Origin: an uncultured bacterium
GTDB lineage: Bacteria; Actinomycetota; Aquicultoria; SKW223
Length of the DNA: 16,349 nt
Assembly (NCBI GenBank): GCA_938042205.1
Contig: CALIRS010000103.1
Span: 1-16,349, forward strand
Reading direction: 5' to 3'
Part shown: positions 1-6,801 of the stretch, one piece after another
Numbering within the stretch: the first letter of the stretch is position 1
Layout: every line of letters starts with the position of its first letter
The notes under the pieces: generated by a model
Seen by the model: only the letters and a program-made list of their open reading frames with translations
Databases searched by the model: none
Told to the model about the DNA's origin: nothing
Position numbers and translations under genes: made by a program

Positions 1-225
1 CCCAATAGCAGTAAGTCTACCGCTTCCAGTCATTGCTGGACCGGCGTAAAAAATGCAACCGCCAATAAGATACTCAGGAATTTCGCCTTCAGATTCGATC
101 TCTCGAATCAGTCTTTGATGGGCTATATCCCTTAATGTATAAACTGTTCCAGATACCTTGAGCCAATCGCCCGCTTTTAAAGTCTCGATTATTCCTTTTT
201 CGTAAACCGGGAACCTGATTTCCAT
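1..225 (-). CDS. Fumarate hydratase, beta subunit (class I, partial, N-terminal 75 aa)
   Basis: This is the N-terminal part of the small subunit of two-subunit, iron-sulfur class I fumarase, which reversibly hydrates fumarate to malate in the cytoplasm. The gene runs off the left edge in frame. Visible family features are GDWLKVSG (residues 19-26), the YTLRDIAHQRL segment (29-39) and FYAGPAMT (59-66), which match the conserved N-terminal half of the FumA C-terminal/TtdB-like domain. The ATG at 225 lies 11 bases after the alpha-subunit stop and has an AGGAAG ribosome-binding site just upstream, though close. Alpha and beta must assemble, and their adjacency supports that. L(+)-tartrate dehydratase beta is a related alternative, but the neighbouring malate dehydrogenase favours fumarase. 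Confidence 0.88.
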   Translation of the reverse strand, partial: MEIRFPVYEKGIIETLKAGDWLKVSGTVYTLRDIAHQRLIREIESEGEIPEYLIGGCIFYAGPAMTGSGRLTAIG

Positions 226-236
226 CTTCCTACCAC

Positions 237-1085
237 TCACACAAGAGGAATTTCTGCACTGGCACTTCTTAAAGCATGGCAGCTTAAATTTACTGCCACC
301 GGTAAAGATGCCATATGGGTGGGAGCAGATTCAATGGCTACCCAGAGACAGGTGATATTTCCCCCAAGCGCACAGGGACCAATTCCAGTATTATTTATTC
401 TCTTGAGTATCTCCCTTTCTATTCGCGCTACTTCTGCGTCTCTTGAATGTTCCCCAACATTTCTCAAAAGCGCTTTCCTGGCAAGAAAAGAGACTTTGTC
501 AAATGTTGCTCCCACACCGATTCCCACAATAACTGGTGGGCAGGAAAAAGGCACTTTCTTCCCCAGCTCATCTACAAGGTAAGAAATTACTTCTTCCGTT
601 GTGACGGAAGGGCTAAACATTTTCAAAAATGAGGCGTTCTCCGAACCAGCTCCTTTTGGCATCACGGTAATTCTTAGTTTGTCTTCTAGCCCTGGAGAAA
701 TATTAATAAAAGCAGGAGTATTGTCTTTTCTTAACTTTCGGTTACCAAGAGGGCTGTCAACAATAGATGTCCTGAATCCGTTTTCCGCATAAGCCTCAGA
801 AACAGCTTCATCAACCAGATTCTCAATATTTTTTGGCAGGGGAAATTTTTCAGGCAACTCGATAAATACGCTGACCACACCAGTATCTTGACAGATCGGA
901 GTTTTATTTTTTTCCGCTATTTCAGCATTTGTAATCAAAACATCAAGGCATTTCTTTCCCATTTCACTATTTTCCTTAAGCCTTGCTTCTTTCAAAAATT
1001 TGAACACGTCCTTTCTTAAAATAGTATTTGCTCGAACACAAAGTTGTTTAACCTCACTCCTTATTCTTTCTCTAAGATTTTTCAT
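237..1085 (-). CDS. Fumarate hydratase, alpha subunit (class I, [4Fe-4S])
   Basis: Catalytic large subunit of class I fumarase (fumarate + H2O to malate), 282 aa, a usual length for the alpha chain of two-subunit enzymes. Three conserved cysteines are positioned to ligate the catalytic [4Fe-4S] cluster: C65 in the CQDTG motif, C182 in SCPP, and C269 in the C-terminal NLSCH motif. The cluster's open iron binds substrate, and such enzymes are typically oxygen-sensitive, which fits an anaerobe. H256 in the APTHMASLPVAVN stretch is also conserved in the family. The ATG lies 2 bases after the mdh stop, so mdh, alpha and beta form one transcription unit. Tartrate dehydratase alpha is homologous, but the MDH neighbour makes fumarase the better call. 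Confidence 0.93.
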   Translation of the reverse strand: MKNLRERIRSEVKQLCVRANTILRKDVFKFLKEARLKENSEMGKKCLDVLITNAEIAEKNKTPICQDTGVVSVFIELPEKFPLPKNIENLVDEAVSEAYAENGFRTSIVDSPLGNRKLRKDNTPAFINISPGLEDKLRITVMPKGAGSENASFLKMFSPSVTTEEVISYLVDELGKKVPFSCPPVIVGIGVGATFDKVSFLARKALLRNVGEHSRDAEVARIEREILKRINNTGIGPCALGGNITCLWVAIESAPTHMASLPVAVNLSCHALRSASAEIPLV

Positions 1086-1087
1086 TT

Positions 1088-2026
1088 TCAGTTTACCTTT
1101 GAAAGTATCTCCTTAACTTCCTTAAATGAGACTTTTAGTGCTTCAAGTTCGGAAGGCAGAAGCTTTATTTCAACAATCCTTTCAATGCCATTTCTTCCTA
1201 CAATAGCAGGTACTCCAAGAGCTGCCCCCTGAAACCCATATTCACCATCAAGATACACCGATACCGGAAGCAAGAAATTTTCATCTTCAACTATAGTTTT
1301 AACCAATTTAGCAGCGGACGCACCGGGTGCCAGAAATGCAGAACCGGTTTTAAGATAAGATACGATTTCCGCACCACCCATTCTTGTCTTCTCCACAATT
1401 TTTTCCTTTTGATTGGAAGATAAAACTTCATCTGCCGGTTGTCCTTTTATTCTGGTAAGAGAGAAACAGGGCACCATCGTATTAGAGTGGGCTCCAAGCA
1501 CCCAGGCGTCTATTTCAAGTGGAGAAATACCTGTTTCTTTTGAAATGAAATAGGCGAGACGGGCTGAATCAAGAATACCTCCCATTCCTAAAATCTTTGC
1601 TCTATCTCTTCCTGACTTTTTTAGAAAAATTGAAACCATGACATCAAGAGGATTGGTTACCACTACAAAAATCGAATCTTTCTTTGAAAAGGAAAGCTTT
1701 TTCGCGATTTTTCCAATGATTTCCGCATTTACGTTTACAAGATCGGTTCGAGACATGCCGGGAAGGCGTGATTTTCCGGCAGTGATCAGGAAAATGTCAG
1801 CATCTAAGGTTTCTTCAAGTGAATTAACAGCAGTTATCGAAACATCGAAAACTGAAGGAACGGCTGCTTGCGAAAGGTCAAGTGCTCTTCCTTTAGAAAG
1901 CCCCTCTATCACATCGTAAAGAATGAGATCACATAATGAATTAAGTGCCAGTAAAGTTGCCGCCTGGGTTCCCACCTGCCCGCAACCAATGATTGCCACT
2001 TTTGGTTTTTCATTCTTTAGAGGCAT
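1088..2026 (-). CDS. mdh: Malate dehydrogenase (LDH-like, NAD-dependent)
   Basis: Oxidises malate to oxaloacetate with NAD, or the reverse, in the cytoplasm. The 312-aa length is standard for the LDH-like MDH family. Seen: Rossmann GCGQVG (residues 14-19) with D38 after the second strand, suggesting NAD over NADP; R87 and R93 in the SRLPGMSR loop, where Arg rather than Gln at the specificity position indicates malate rather than lactate; N125 in TNPLD; D153 and R156 in LDSARL; and catalytic H180. The usual GGHGDTMVP around this His is GAHSNTMVP here (G to S and D to N after the His), an uncommon variant. The ATG overlaps the end of topA by 17 bases, with a GGAGG about 12 bases upstream. The fumarase genes follow immediately, making a fumarate-malate-oxaloacetate module. 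Confidence 0.93.
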   Translation of the reverse strand: MPLKNEKPKVAIIGCGQVGTQAATLLALNSLCDLILYDVIEGLSKGRALDLSQAAVPSVFDVSITAVNSLEETLDADIFLITAGKSRLPGMSRTDLVNVNAEIIGKIAKKLSFSKKDSIFVVVTNPLDVMVSIFLKKSGRDRAKILGMGGILDSARLAYFISKETGISPLEIDAWVLGAHSNTMVPCFSLTRIKGQPADEVLSSNQKEKIVEKTRMGGAEIVSYLKTGSAFLAPGASAAKLVKTIVEDENFLLPVSVYLDGEYGFQGAALGVPAIVGRNGIERIVEIKLLPSELEALKVSFKEVKEILSKVN

Positions 2027-4052
2027 CTGTTTTGATGTCCTCCTTCGAGGGACATTTCATGTTGGGACAGATAACCCAGGGTCTTCTGCCCTTATTAATA
2101 ATTCTTACAAGAGGGGTTCCACAATATTCGCATTCTCGTCCTTCACTATAGACAGCACCTTTTTGAGGTAAAGGGAAAGTAACCTTGCATTCTGGATAAT
2201 TGCTGCAACCCAGAAACCTTTTCTTTGTTTTTGCTGACTTTCTAACAATTATATTTCCACCACAATAAGGACACATGCCAATTATTTGATCTGAAATCGC
2301 TCCCTTAATGATTCTATCTCCTACCTTTTCTTTTTTATCTTCAAGTTCATTAAGAACTCCGAGCAGCATTTTTCTGCTAACTGTTACCACTTCTTCCTTT
2401 TCTTTCTTGCCTTCAGCAATTTCATCCATTTCTTTTTCAAGTTCTGCCGTCATCTGAGGTGTTGCAATTCTTTCCATGTGAGATTGAAGGGTCTCCGCAA
2501 CTGCAATTCCCATCTCGGTAGGTTGTACCGGATTTCCAGTGATATAGCCTCTTTCATAAAGGTTCTGGATAATCTGGTGGCGAGTAGCTTTTGTTCCTAA
2601 ACCTAACTCTTCCATCAATTTTATTAATCGAGCCTGAGTATACCTTGCAGGTGGCTGGGTTTCTTTCTCAAGAAGCTCTTTCCCGATGACTTTTACCACG
2701 CTTCCCTCAGAAAGCGGAGGAATTTCCTCTTCTTTATGGGTTTTATAAGGATAAATCTCAAGAAAACCAGCTTTAATTAGATGAAATCCTCTTATAAAAA
2801 AAGTTTCGCCACTGATGTTGATTTCTGCTTTCTGGCTTTCGTAGTCAGCAGGGTCAGACAGGGTTGCCAAAAATCTTCTTGCCACGAGTTCATAGATTTT
2901 TTCTTCCTCTGGTTTTAAAGATTCAGGGACTATGCCCGTTGGATAAATCGGAGGATGGTCTGTTGTTTGCTTTTTCCCTCTGGTAGGTGTGACCTTTTCT
3001 TTTTTAAGAAGCATTGATACGTATTCAGATACTTTCTGATAATTAAAAAGATTGGATGCTACTTCTAAAAGATTGATGCTTTCCGGGTATACCGTATTAT
3101 CAGTCCTCGGGTAACTGATAAAACCCTGGGTATATAAGTTTTCAGCGATCTGCATTGCCTGCGAGGGATTAACTCCTATGGCGGCTGCCGCAGATAGAAA
3201 GTCTGTGGTATTGAAAGGTGCTGGCGGGAAAATTCTCTTTCTTTCTTTTTTGACAAGCACTACTTTCCCTGAATCGCCAAGTTTATTCAGGATAGCTTCT
3301 GCTTCCTGCTTCTCAAGAAACCGTTCTCTTTTGTGTAACGCTTTAAATGAGTAACCATCAAACTCAAGCTCGATTAAAACCTGATAGTAGGGTGTTGGTA
3401 TGAAATTTCTAATTTCTTTTTCTCTGTTAACGATGAGGCTTAAAGTAGGACTTTGAACTCTTCCTACCGACAAAAACCTTTTTCCGTAACGACGACTTGC
3501 AAGCGATATGTAGCGGGTAAGAGTGGCTCCCCATACAAGATCAATGTCCTGGCGTGCCTCACCCGCTTCCGCCAAATCGAAATAAGGTGATTCTAAATTT
3601 GAAAATGCCTTCTTTATTTCCTCAGGAGTAAGGGCAGAGAAGCGTGCTCGAAAAAACTTAAGTTCAGGGTTAGCCTTTAAAGCAAGATTTAAGCCATCGA
3701 CGCCAATCAATTCTCCTTCACGATCAAAGTCAGTGGCAACTATCAGTTCATCAGCATCCTTAGCCATTGAACGAATTAGAGAAACGATGCTTCTCACAAT
3801 CGGCTTTTTTTCAATTTCTGCGTTAACAAGTGCTTTTAAATCAACTTTTTGCCAGTTAGAATAGCTTTCAGGAAAATCGGCTTTAAGTATATGTCCTTTT
3901 ACCCCAAAGCATCTAAATATCTTATTGTTTTCTTTCCAAGCGTAAACAGGGTAACTACCTTTCTTTTCTGTTTTATATTTTCCATTTGAAAGAATTTCTG
4001 ATATTTTTTTGGCTGAGGTATTTTTTTCAGTAACAATAAGTACTTTCTTCAT
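2010..4052 (-). CDS. topA: DNA topoisomerase I, type IA, archaeal-like
   Basis: Type IA topoisomerase that relaxes negatively supercoiled DNA through a 5'-phosphotyrosine intermediate. Numbering is from a GTG at 4058 (682 aa). The Toprim domain is N-terminal with E11 and the DFDREGE acidic triad D110/D112/E114. The AGEARQDIDLVWG segment (165-177) resembles archaeal topoisomerase I more than typical bacterial TopA. The catalytic FISYPRTDN motif has Y316 and R318. Two four-cysteine zinc fingers close the protein (CPYCGG...C...C, then CEYCGT...C...C). The start is ambiguous: ATG 4052 has AGGGG five bases upstream and gives the MKKVLIV N-terminus, whereas GTG 4058 has GGAG eight bases upstream. 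I chose ATG. The gene follows the HD-domain gene with almost no gap and overlaps mdh by 17 bases. Confidence 0.92.
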   Translation of the reverse strand: MKKVLIVTEKNTSAKKISEILSNGKYKTEKKGSYPVYAWKENNKIFRCFGVKGHILKADFPESYSNWQKVDLKALVNAEIEKKPIVRSIVSLIRSMAKDADELIVATDFDREGELIGVDGLNLALKANPELKFFRARFSALTPEEIKKAFSNLESPYFDLAEAGEARQDIDLVWGATLTRYISLASRRYGKRFLSVGRVQSPTLSLIVNREKEIRNFIPTPYYQVLIELEFDGYSFKALHKRERFLEKQEAEAILNKLGDSGKVVLVKKERKRIFPPAPFNTTDFLSAAAAIGVNPSQAMQIAENLYTQGFISYPRTDNTVYPESINLLEVASNLFNYQKVSEYVSMLLKKEKVTPTRGKKQTTDHPPIYPTGIVPESLKPEEEKIYELVARRFLATLSDPADYESQKAEINISGETFFIRGFHLIKAGFLEIYPYKTHKEEEIPPLSEGSVVKVIGKELLEKETQPPARYTQARLIKLMEELGLGTKATRHQIIQNLYERGYITGNPVQPTEMGIAVAETLQSHMERIATPQMTAELEKEMDEIAEGKKEKEEVVTVSRKMLLGVLNELEDKKEKVGDRIIKGAISDQIIGMCPYCGGNIIVRKSAKTKKRFLGCSNYPECKVTFPLPQKGAVYSEGRECEYCGTPLVRIINKGRRPWVICPNMKCPSKEDIKTDASKE

Positions 4053-4060
4053 TAACACCC

Positions 4061-4606
4061 CTAAAGCTCCAGTTCCCCGGAGATCTCCTGCATTGCTTTA
4101 ATGCCGATTTCCATAAACTCTTCCAGTGAAAGACCTATTTCCTCACACATTTTCATTTGATCTCGATTGGCGCCTTTAGCGAAGGCTTTTTCTTTAAAGC
4201 GCCTTAAGGCAAATCCGGTATCAACGCTGGCAAGTTTCTTATCCGGAGTCATCAGAGCGCATGCAACAATGAAGCCTGTTAGGGGATCAACGACGTAAAG
4301 AGCTTTTGCCATTCTTGTATTCATTTCCGCTTTATGATTGTGCGCTTTGATAGCGTTAACGATACTCGAATCAAGGCCATAATCAGTGAGTATTTCAGCA
4401 GTTCTAACTGCGTGGATGTCCGGTTTATCAAAAGTTTCTGCATAATCGAGATCATGAAGAAGACCGGCAAGGCCCCATTTTTCTTCATCTTCACCAAATT
4501 TATTGGCGAGTTCTTTCATAACCGCTTCGGCTGCCAGCATATGTTTTACAAGGTTTTTCTGAGGAACCATTTTCTTGACAAGTTTTAATGCTTCTTGCCG
4601 ATTCAT
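4061..4606 (-). CDS. HD-domain hydrolase-like protein
   Basis: A 181-aa cytoplasmic protein with an HD-superfamily metal-binding pattern: H22, the H51-D52 doublet in LLHDLDY, H89 and H91 in the AHNH stretch, and D107 in YVVDPLTG. HD proteins are usually metal-dependent phosphohydrolases acting on nucleotides or signalling phosphates, but the substrate cannot be read from this sequence. No second domain or membrane segment is seen. Its ATG overlaps the hypB stop as ATGA, implying translational coupling, and topA follows directly. This position between hydrogenase maturation and topA may reflect operon packing rather than a role in hydrogenase assembly. The family assignment is firm and the function unknown. 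Confidence 0.82.
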   Translation of the reverse strand: MNRQEALKLVKKMVPQKNLVKHMLAAEAVMKELANKFGEDEEKWGLAGLLHDLDYAETFDKPDIHAVRTAEILTDYGLDSSIVNAIKAHNHKAEMNTRMAKALYVVDPLTGFIVACALMTPDKKLASVDTGFALRRFKEKAFAKGANRDQMKMCEEIGLSLEEFMEIGIKAMQEISGELEL

Positions 4607-5259
4607 TTTCTGACCTCTTCAATTTTTGGTATCAGAAATTTGAGCCAGGCATCAAAGCCTTCGAGAGTAGTGCAAGACAGCTTGAAAATATCAATAACGG
4701 GGTTAAAACCCTTAACAACCTTTTCTACCTGATCCATATTAAAATTGAAATGTGGTAGAAGGTCTATTTTATTAATTATCAACACGTCGCTTTCTGTAAA
4801 CATCAGAGGGTATTTCATGGGCTTATCATCACCTTCGGGCACTGATAGAAGACTTACTTTAAGATCTTCACCAAGTTTCCATTCCGCCGGACAAACAAGG
4901 TTCCCCACGTTCTCAATGATGACAACTTCAAGCTCGGAAAGAGGAAGATGGCTGAGAGCTTTTCTAACCATGGAAGCGTCAAGATGGCAGGCTCCGCCAG
5001 TATTTACCTGTATGACAGGAACACCAGTAGCTTTGATACGCTCAGCATCAATTTGAGAAGCTACATCACCTTCAATGACTCCCACTCGAAAACGCTCTTT
5101 TATCCTCTCAATTGTCTGTACCAAAAAAGTAGTTTTCCCTGCACCCGGGCTTGACATAACATTAAAAACAAAAATGTTGTAGTCTCTGAAAATCTTCTGA
5201 TTTTCCTCGGCTATCTGAGTATTTCTCTGTAAAACGTCGCGAACAACATTTACTTTCAT
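4603..5259 (-). CDS. hypB: Hydrogenase nickel-insertion GTPase HypB
   Basis: GTPase that works with HypA to deliver nickel to the [NiFe] hydrogenase large subunit in the cytoplasm. The 218 aa include the P-loop SSPGAGKT (36-43), GDVASQIDAERI (64-74 region), the C91-H92 pair in GGACHLDA and C123 in NLVCPA that form the GTPase-domain metal site at the dimer interface, the SVPEGDDKPMKYP segment (139-151) and NKID (163-166) for guanine recognition. It lacks both the N-terminal CxxCGC high-affinity nickel motif and the His-rich storage tract seen in some HypB proteins, so it is the minimal form. It starts 9 bases after hypA. HypC, D, E and F are not in this window. Confidence 0.96.
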   Translation of the reverse strand: MKVNVVRDVLQRNTQIAEENQKIFRDYNIFVFNVMSSPGAGKTTFLVQTIERIKERFRVGVIEGDVASQIDAERIKATGVPVIQVNTGGACHLDASMVRKALSHLPLSELEVVIIENVGNLVCPAEWKLGEDLKVSLLSVPEGDDKPMKYPLMFTESDVLIINKIDLLPHFNFNMDQVEKVVKGFNPVIDIFKLSCTTLEGFDAWLKFLIPKIEEVRK

Positions 5260-5268
5260 AGTTAAACC

Positions 5269-5613
5269 TCATTCAAGTTCTATACTTTCCACAAGCATTT
5301 CTTTGCCAGAAAGCATCTCTCCACCAAAGAAGTTGCACTCCGGACAAAACAATGAAAACTGATCAGGAGCGACGTACTCTGTGCCGCAGTTGTAGCATCT
5401 AACTCTGATAGGTACATGCTCAACAATAAGCTCAGCACCCTCAGCAACACTGCCGACAGTCAAAGATTCCCAGTAAAATCTGACTGAATCTTCGATTACA
5501 CCGGTCATGTCACCAATTTTGAGATAGACTTTTTTTACTTTAGACGAGTTATGCTGTTTTGCGTAATCAATAACAATTTCAAAAATGCTCTGCGTATACG
5601 GCATTTCGTGCAC
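5269..5613 (-). CDS. hypA: Hydrogenase nickel metallochaperone HypA
   Basis: Small nickel chaperone that partners HypB in loading Ni into the hydrogenase active site. The 114 aa match the family length. The N-terminus is M-H-E-M, with H2 and E3 belonging to the conserved nickel-binding site, and the zinc site is formed by two CxxC pairs, C73/C76 and C90/C93. The start codon is GTG at 5613: only this start yields the obligatory MHE N-terminus, even though an ATG encoding Met4 lies three codons later. It starts 6 bases after the endopeptidase stop, and a GGAAG ribosome-binding site lies inside the end of that upstream gene. Confidence 0.95.
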   Translation of the reverse strand: MHEMPYTQSIFEIVIDYAKQHNSSKVKKVYLKIGDMTGVIEDSVRFYWESLTVGSVAEGAELIVEHVPIRVRCYNCGTEYVAPDQFSLFCPECNFFGGEMLSGKEMLVESIELE

Positions 5614-5619
5614 AAAAAT

Positions 5620-6093
5620 TCAGCTTCCTTCTTTAAGTATTTTATTCACGTCATCTTTGACAATTTTAATCAATCTTTCCAGTGTCTGGCTTACTTCAGG
5701 GCTCATATCAAGAGACCAGTTTAACGATTTTGGTTCCACTCCGTAAATAGTAATTTTGGGTAGTTTTTTCCCAAGTGCCTTACCGAGATTTAGAACATCT
5801 ACAAGATTAAAGTCGTGAAGCGAAAGTTTCATATTGTCCATTTTGACTTTTATTTCTTCGGGTCCAAATTTATAAATTGTTCCCGGTTTTTCACCACCCT
5901 TTACGCAATCAATTATTAAAAGGTAGTCGCAACTTTCAATAACAGGCAAGAGGTCAAGTCCAGCAGTTCCTCCATCTATTAATTCGATATCAGAACTCTC
6001 TATTTCTCCTCGTAGTTTTTCAACTACATGAACTCCAACGCCTTCGTCAGACAGGAGAATATTTCCCACACCAAGAATAACTATTTTCGCCAA
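5620..6093 (-). CDS. [NiFe] hydrogenase maturation endopeptidase (HyaD/HybD type)
   Basis: Protease that removes the C-terminal peptide of the hydrogenase large subunit once nickel is inserted, acting in the cytoplasm before Tat export. The 157 aa carry the three nickel-sensing residues of the HybD family at matching spacing: E17 in LSDEGVGVH, D62 in IIDCVKGG and H93 in SLHDF. The N-terminal GVGNILLSDEG motif is characteristic. The start is TTG at 6093 with a GGAGG four bases upstream, a short spacing. It is the first gene after the strong hairpin and the putative palindrome-overlapped promoter, and it heads the maturation gene set. Its probable substrate is the large subunit at 6802-8361, which carries a 15-residue tail. 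Confidence 0.94.
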   Translation of the reverse strand: MAKIVILGVGNILLSDEGVGVHVVEKLRGEIESSDIELIDGGTAGLDLLPVIESCDYLLIIDCVKGGEKPGTIYKFGPEEIKVKMDNMKLSLHDFNLVDVLNLGKALGKKLPKITIYGVEPKSLNWSLDMSPEVSQTLERLIKIVKDDVNKILKEGS

Positions 6094-6120
6094 TTATCCT
6101 CCGGCTTGTTTTCTATTAAT

Positions 6121-6142
6121 TGTTAGGTAATTTATTCTAACA
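6121..6142. promoter_or_regulatory. Inverted repeat overlapping the maturation-operon promoter (operator candidate)
   Basis: TGTTAG-N10-CTAACA, a perfect 6-bp dyad spanning 22 bases. It covers the putative minus-strand -10 box (6134-6139) and the expected transcription start near 6127, a typical place for a repressor site. The binding protein is unknown and short dyads occur by chance in AT-rich DNA. Confidence 0.4.
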
Positions 6143-6161
6143 GGTAAGTGGAATGGTTCAA
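6134..6161 (-). promoter_or_regulatory. Putative sigma70-type promoter of the hydrogenase maturation operon
   Basis: On the minus strand TTGAAC (6161-6156) and TAGAAT (6139-6134) are separated by 16 bases, close to the -35/-10 consensus. The promoter lies immediately after the hairpin that ends the structural genes and about 35-40 bases upstream of the endopeptidase TTG start, so the maturation genes could be expressed independently. Confidence 0.5.
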
Positions 6162-6206
6162 GAGGAAAGCCCCCGCGGGCTTTCTCAGCCCGCGGGGGCT
6201 TTCCTC
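6162..6206 (-). terminator. Perfect 20-bp GC-rich hairpin ending the hydrogenase structural operon
   Basis: Positions 6162-6181 and 6187-6206 are perfectly complementary around a 5-base loop, and the stem centre is almost pure G/C in otherwise AT-rich DNA. The hairpin begins two bases inside the cytochrome b stop codon. There is no run of U after the stem on either strand, so it is not a textbook intrinsic terminator; it may still terminate, or may stabilise the 3' end of a processed mRNA. Confidence 0.75.
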
Positions 6207-6792
6207 ATCTCTTCCCTGAAGAAAACATCTCTCCAAGCGCAGCTACATTCTCAGCCAGAGTCAGATAAAAGTGAATCACAGCAGTTACAATGAATATCCA
6301 CATAATGAGAAAATGGATCATTCTTGTGATAACCAGTCCTCCCAAAAGAGAATTTACCCAGCCAAAAGCCGAAGAATTTGGCCAGTAAAGTGCAAACCCG
6401 GTAAGTCCCTGAATAATTAGTAGAAAAAACCAGAAAACATAGGTCGCTTTCTGAAGAGGATTATAAGCAGCCGTTTCAGGATGATATTTCTCAATAAAGA
6501 GATAGTATTTGATAATCCTGAAAAGTTTTCCTTTGTTTTCTTTCTCAGGCAAAAAACGACTGATGTCTCTTTGCGCTCCAAAAAGCGCATAGTAGAGCCT
6601 GACAATCCAGGTAAAAGCAAGCACATACATGGATACAAAATGAACGTATCTCATCGTCCCCATCATGCCAGCAGTCCAGGGTCGATGAATATAGAAACCA
6701 CTCACCACAAGAAGAATCATAGATACAAGATGCAGGTGATGAAGAACCTTTGCTGATGGTGAATGAAGATGTATTTCTGTTCCTGTCGCCAT
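6205..6792 (-). CDS. Hydrogenase cytochrome b subunit (HyaC-like, di-haem membrane anchor)
   Basis: Integral membrane cytochrome b that anchors the periplasmic-facing hydrogenase dimer and passes its electrons to the quinone pool. About 195 aa, with four hydrophobic segments (near residues 20-36, 50-72, 118-138 and 152-179 from the ATG start). Histidines placed for haem ligation are H19/H21 in HHLHLVSM, H51, H160 and H174. An adjacent GTG at 6801 directly follows the large-subunit stop, but ATG 6792 has an AGGTAGGTG ribosome-binding site six bases upstream, so I prefer ATG; the GTG start would add three residues. It is the last structural gene, and a GC-rich hairpin overlaps its stop. Confidence 0.93.
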   Translation of the reverse strand: MATGTEIHLHSPSAKVLHHLHLVSMILLVVSGFYIHRPWTAGMMGTMRYVHFVSMYVLAFTWIVRLYYALFGAQRDISRFLPEKENKGKLFRIIKYYLFIEKYHPETAAYNPLQKATYVFWFFLLIIQGLTGFALYWPNSSAFGWVNSLLGGLVITRMIHFLIMWIFIVTAVIHFYLTLAENVAALGEMFSSGKR

Positions 6793-6801
6793 CTCTGACA
6801 C

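Noticed and set aside
4745..5056. Plus-strand open frame of about 100 codons opposite hypB
   Set aside because: Antisense shadow of a well-supported HypB gene; no ribosome-binding site or recognisable motif. The same holds for the other plus-strand frames in the window.
6417..6638. Second minus-strand frame inside the cytochrome b gene
   Set aside because: Out-of-frame overlap with a clear HyaC-like protein; its translation shows no family features.
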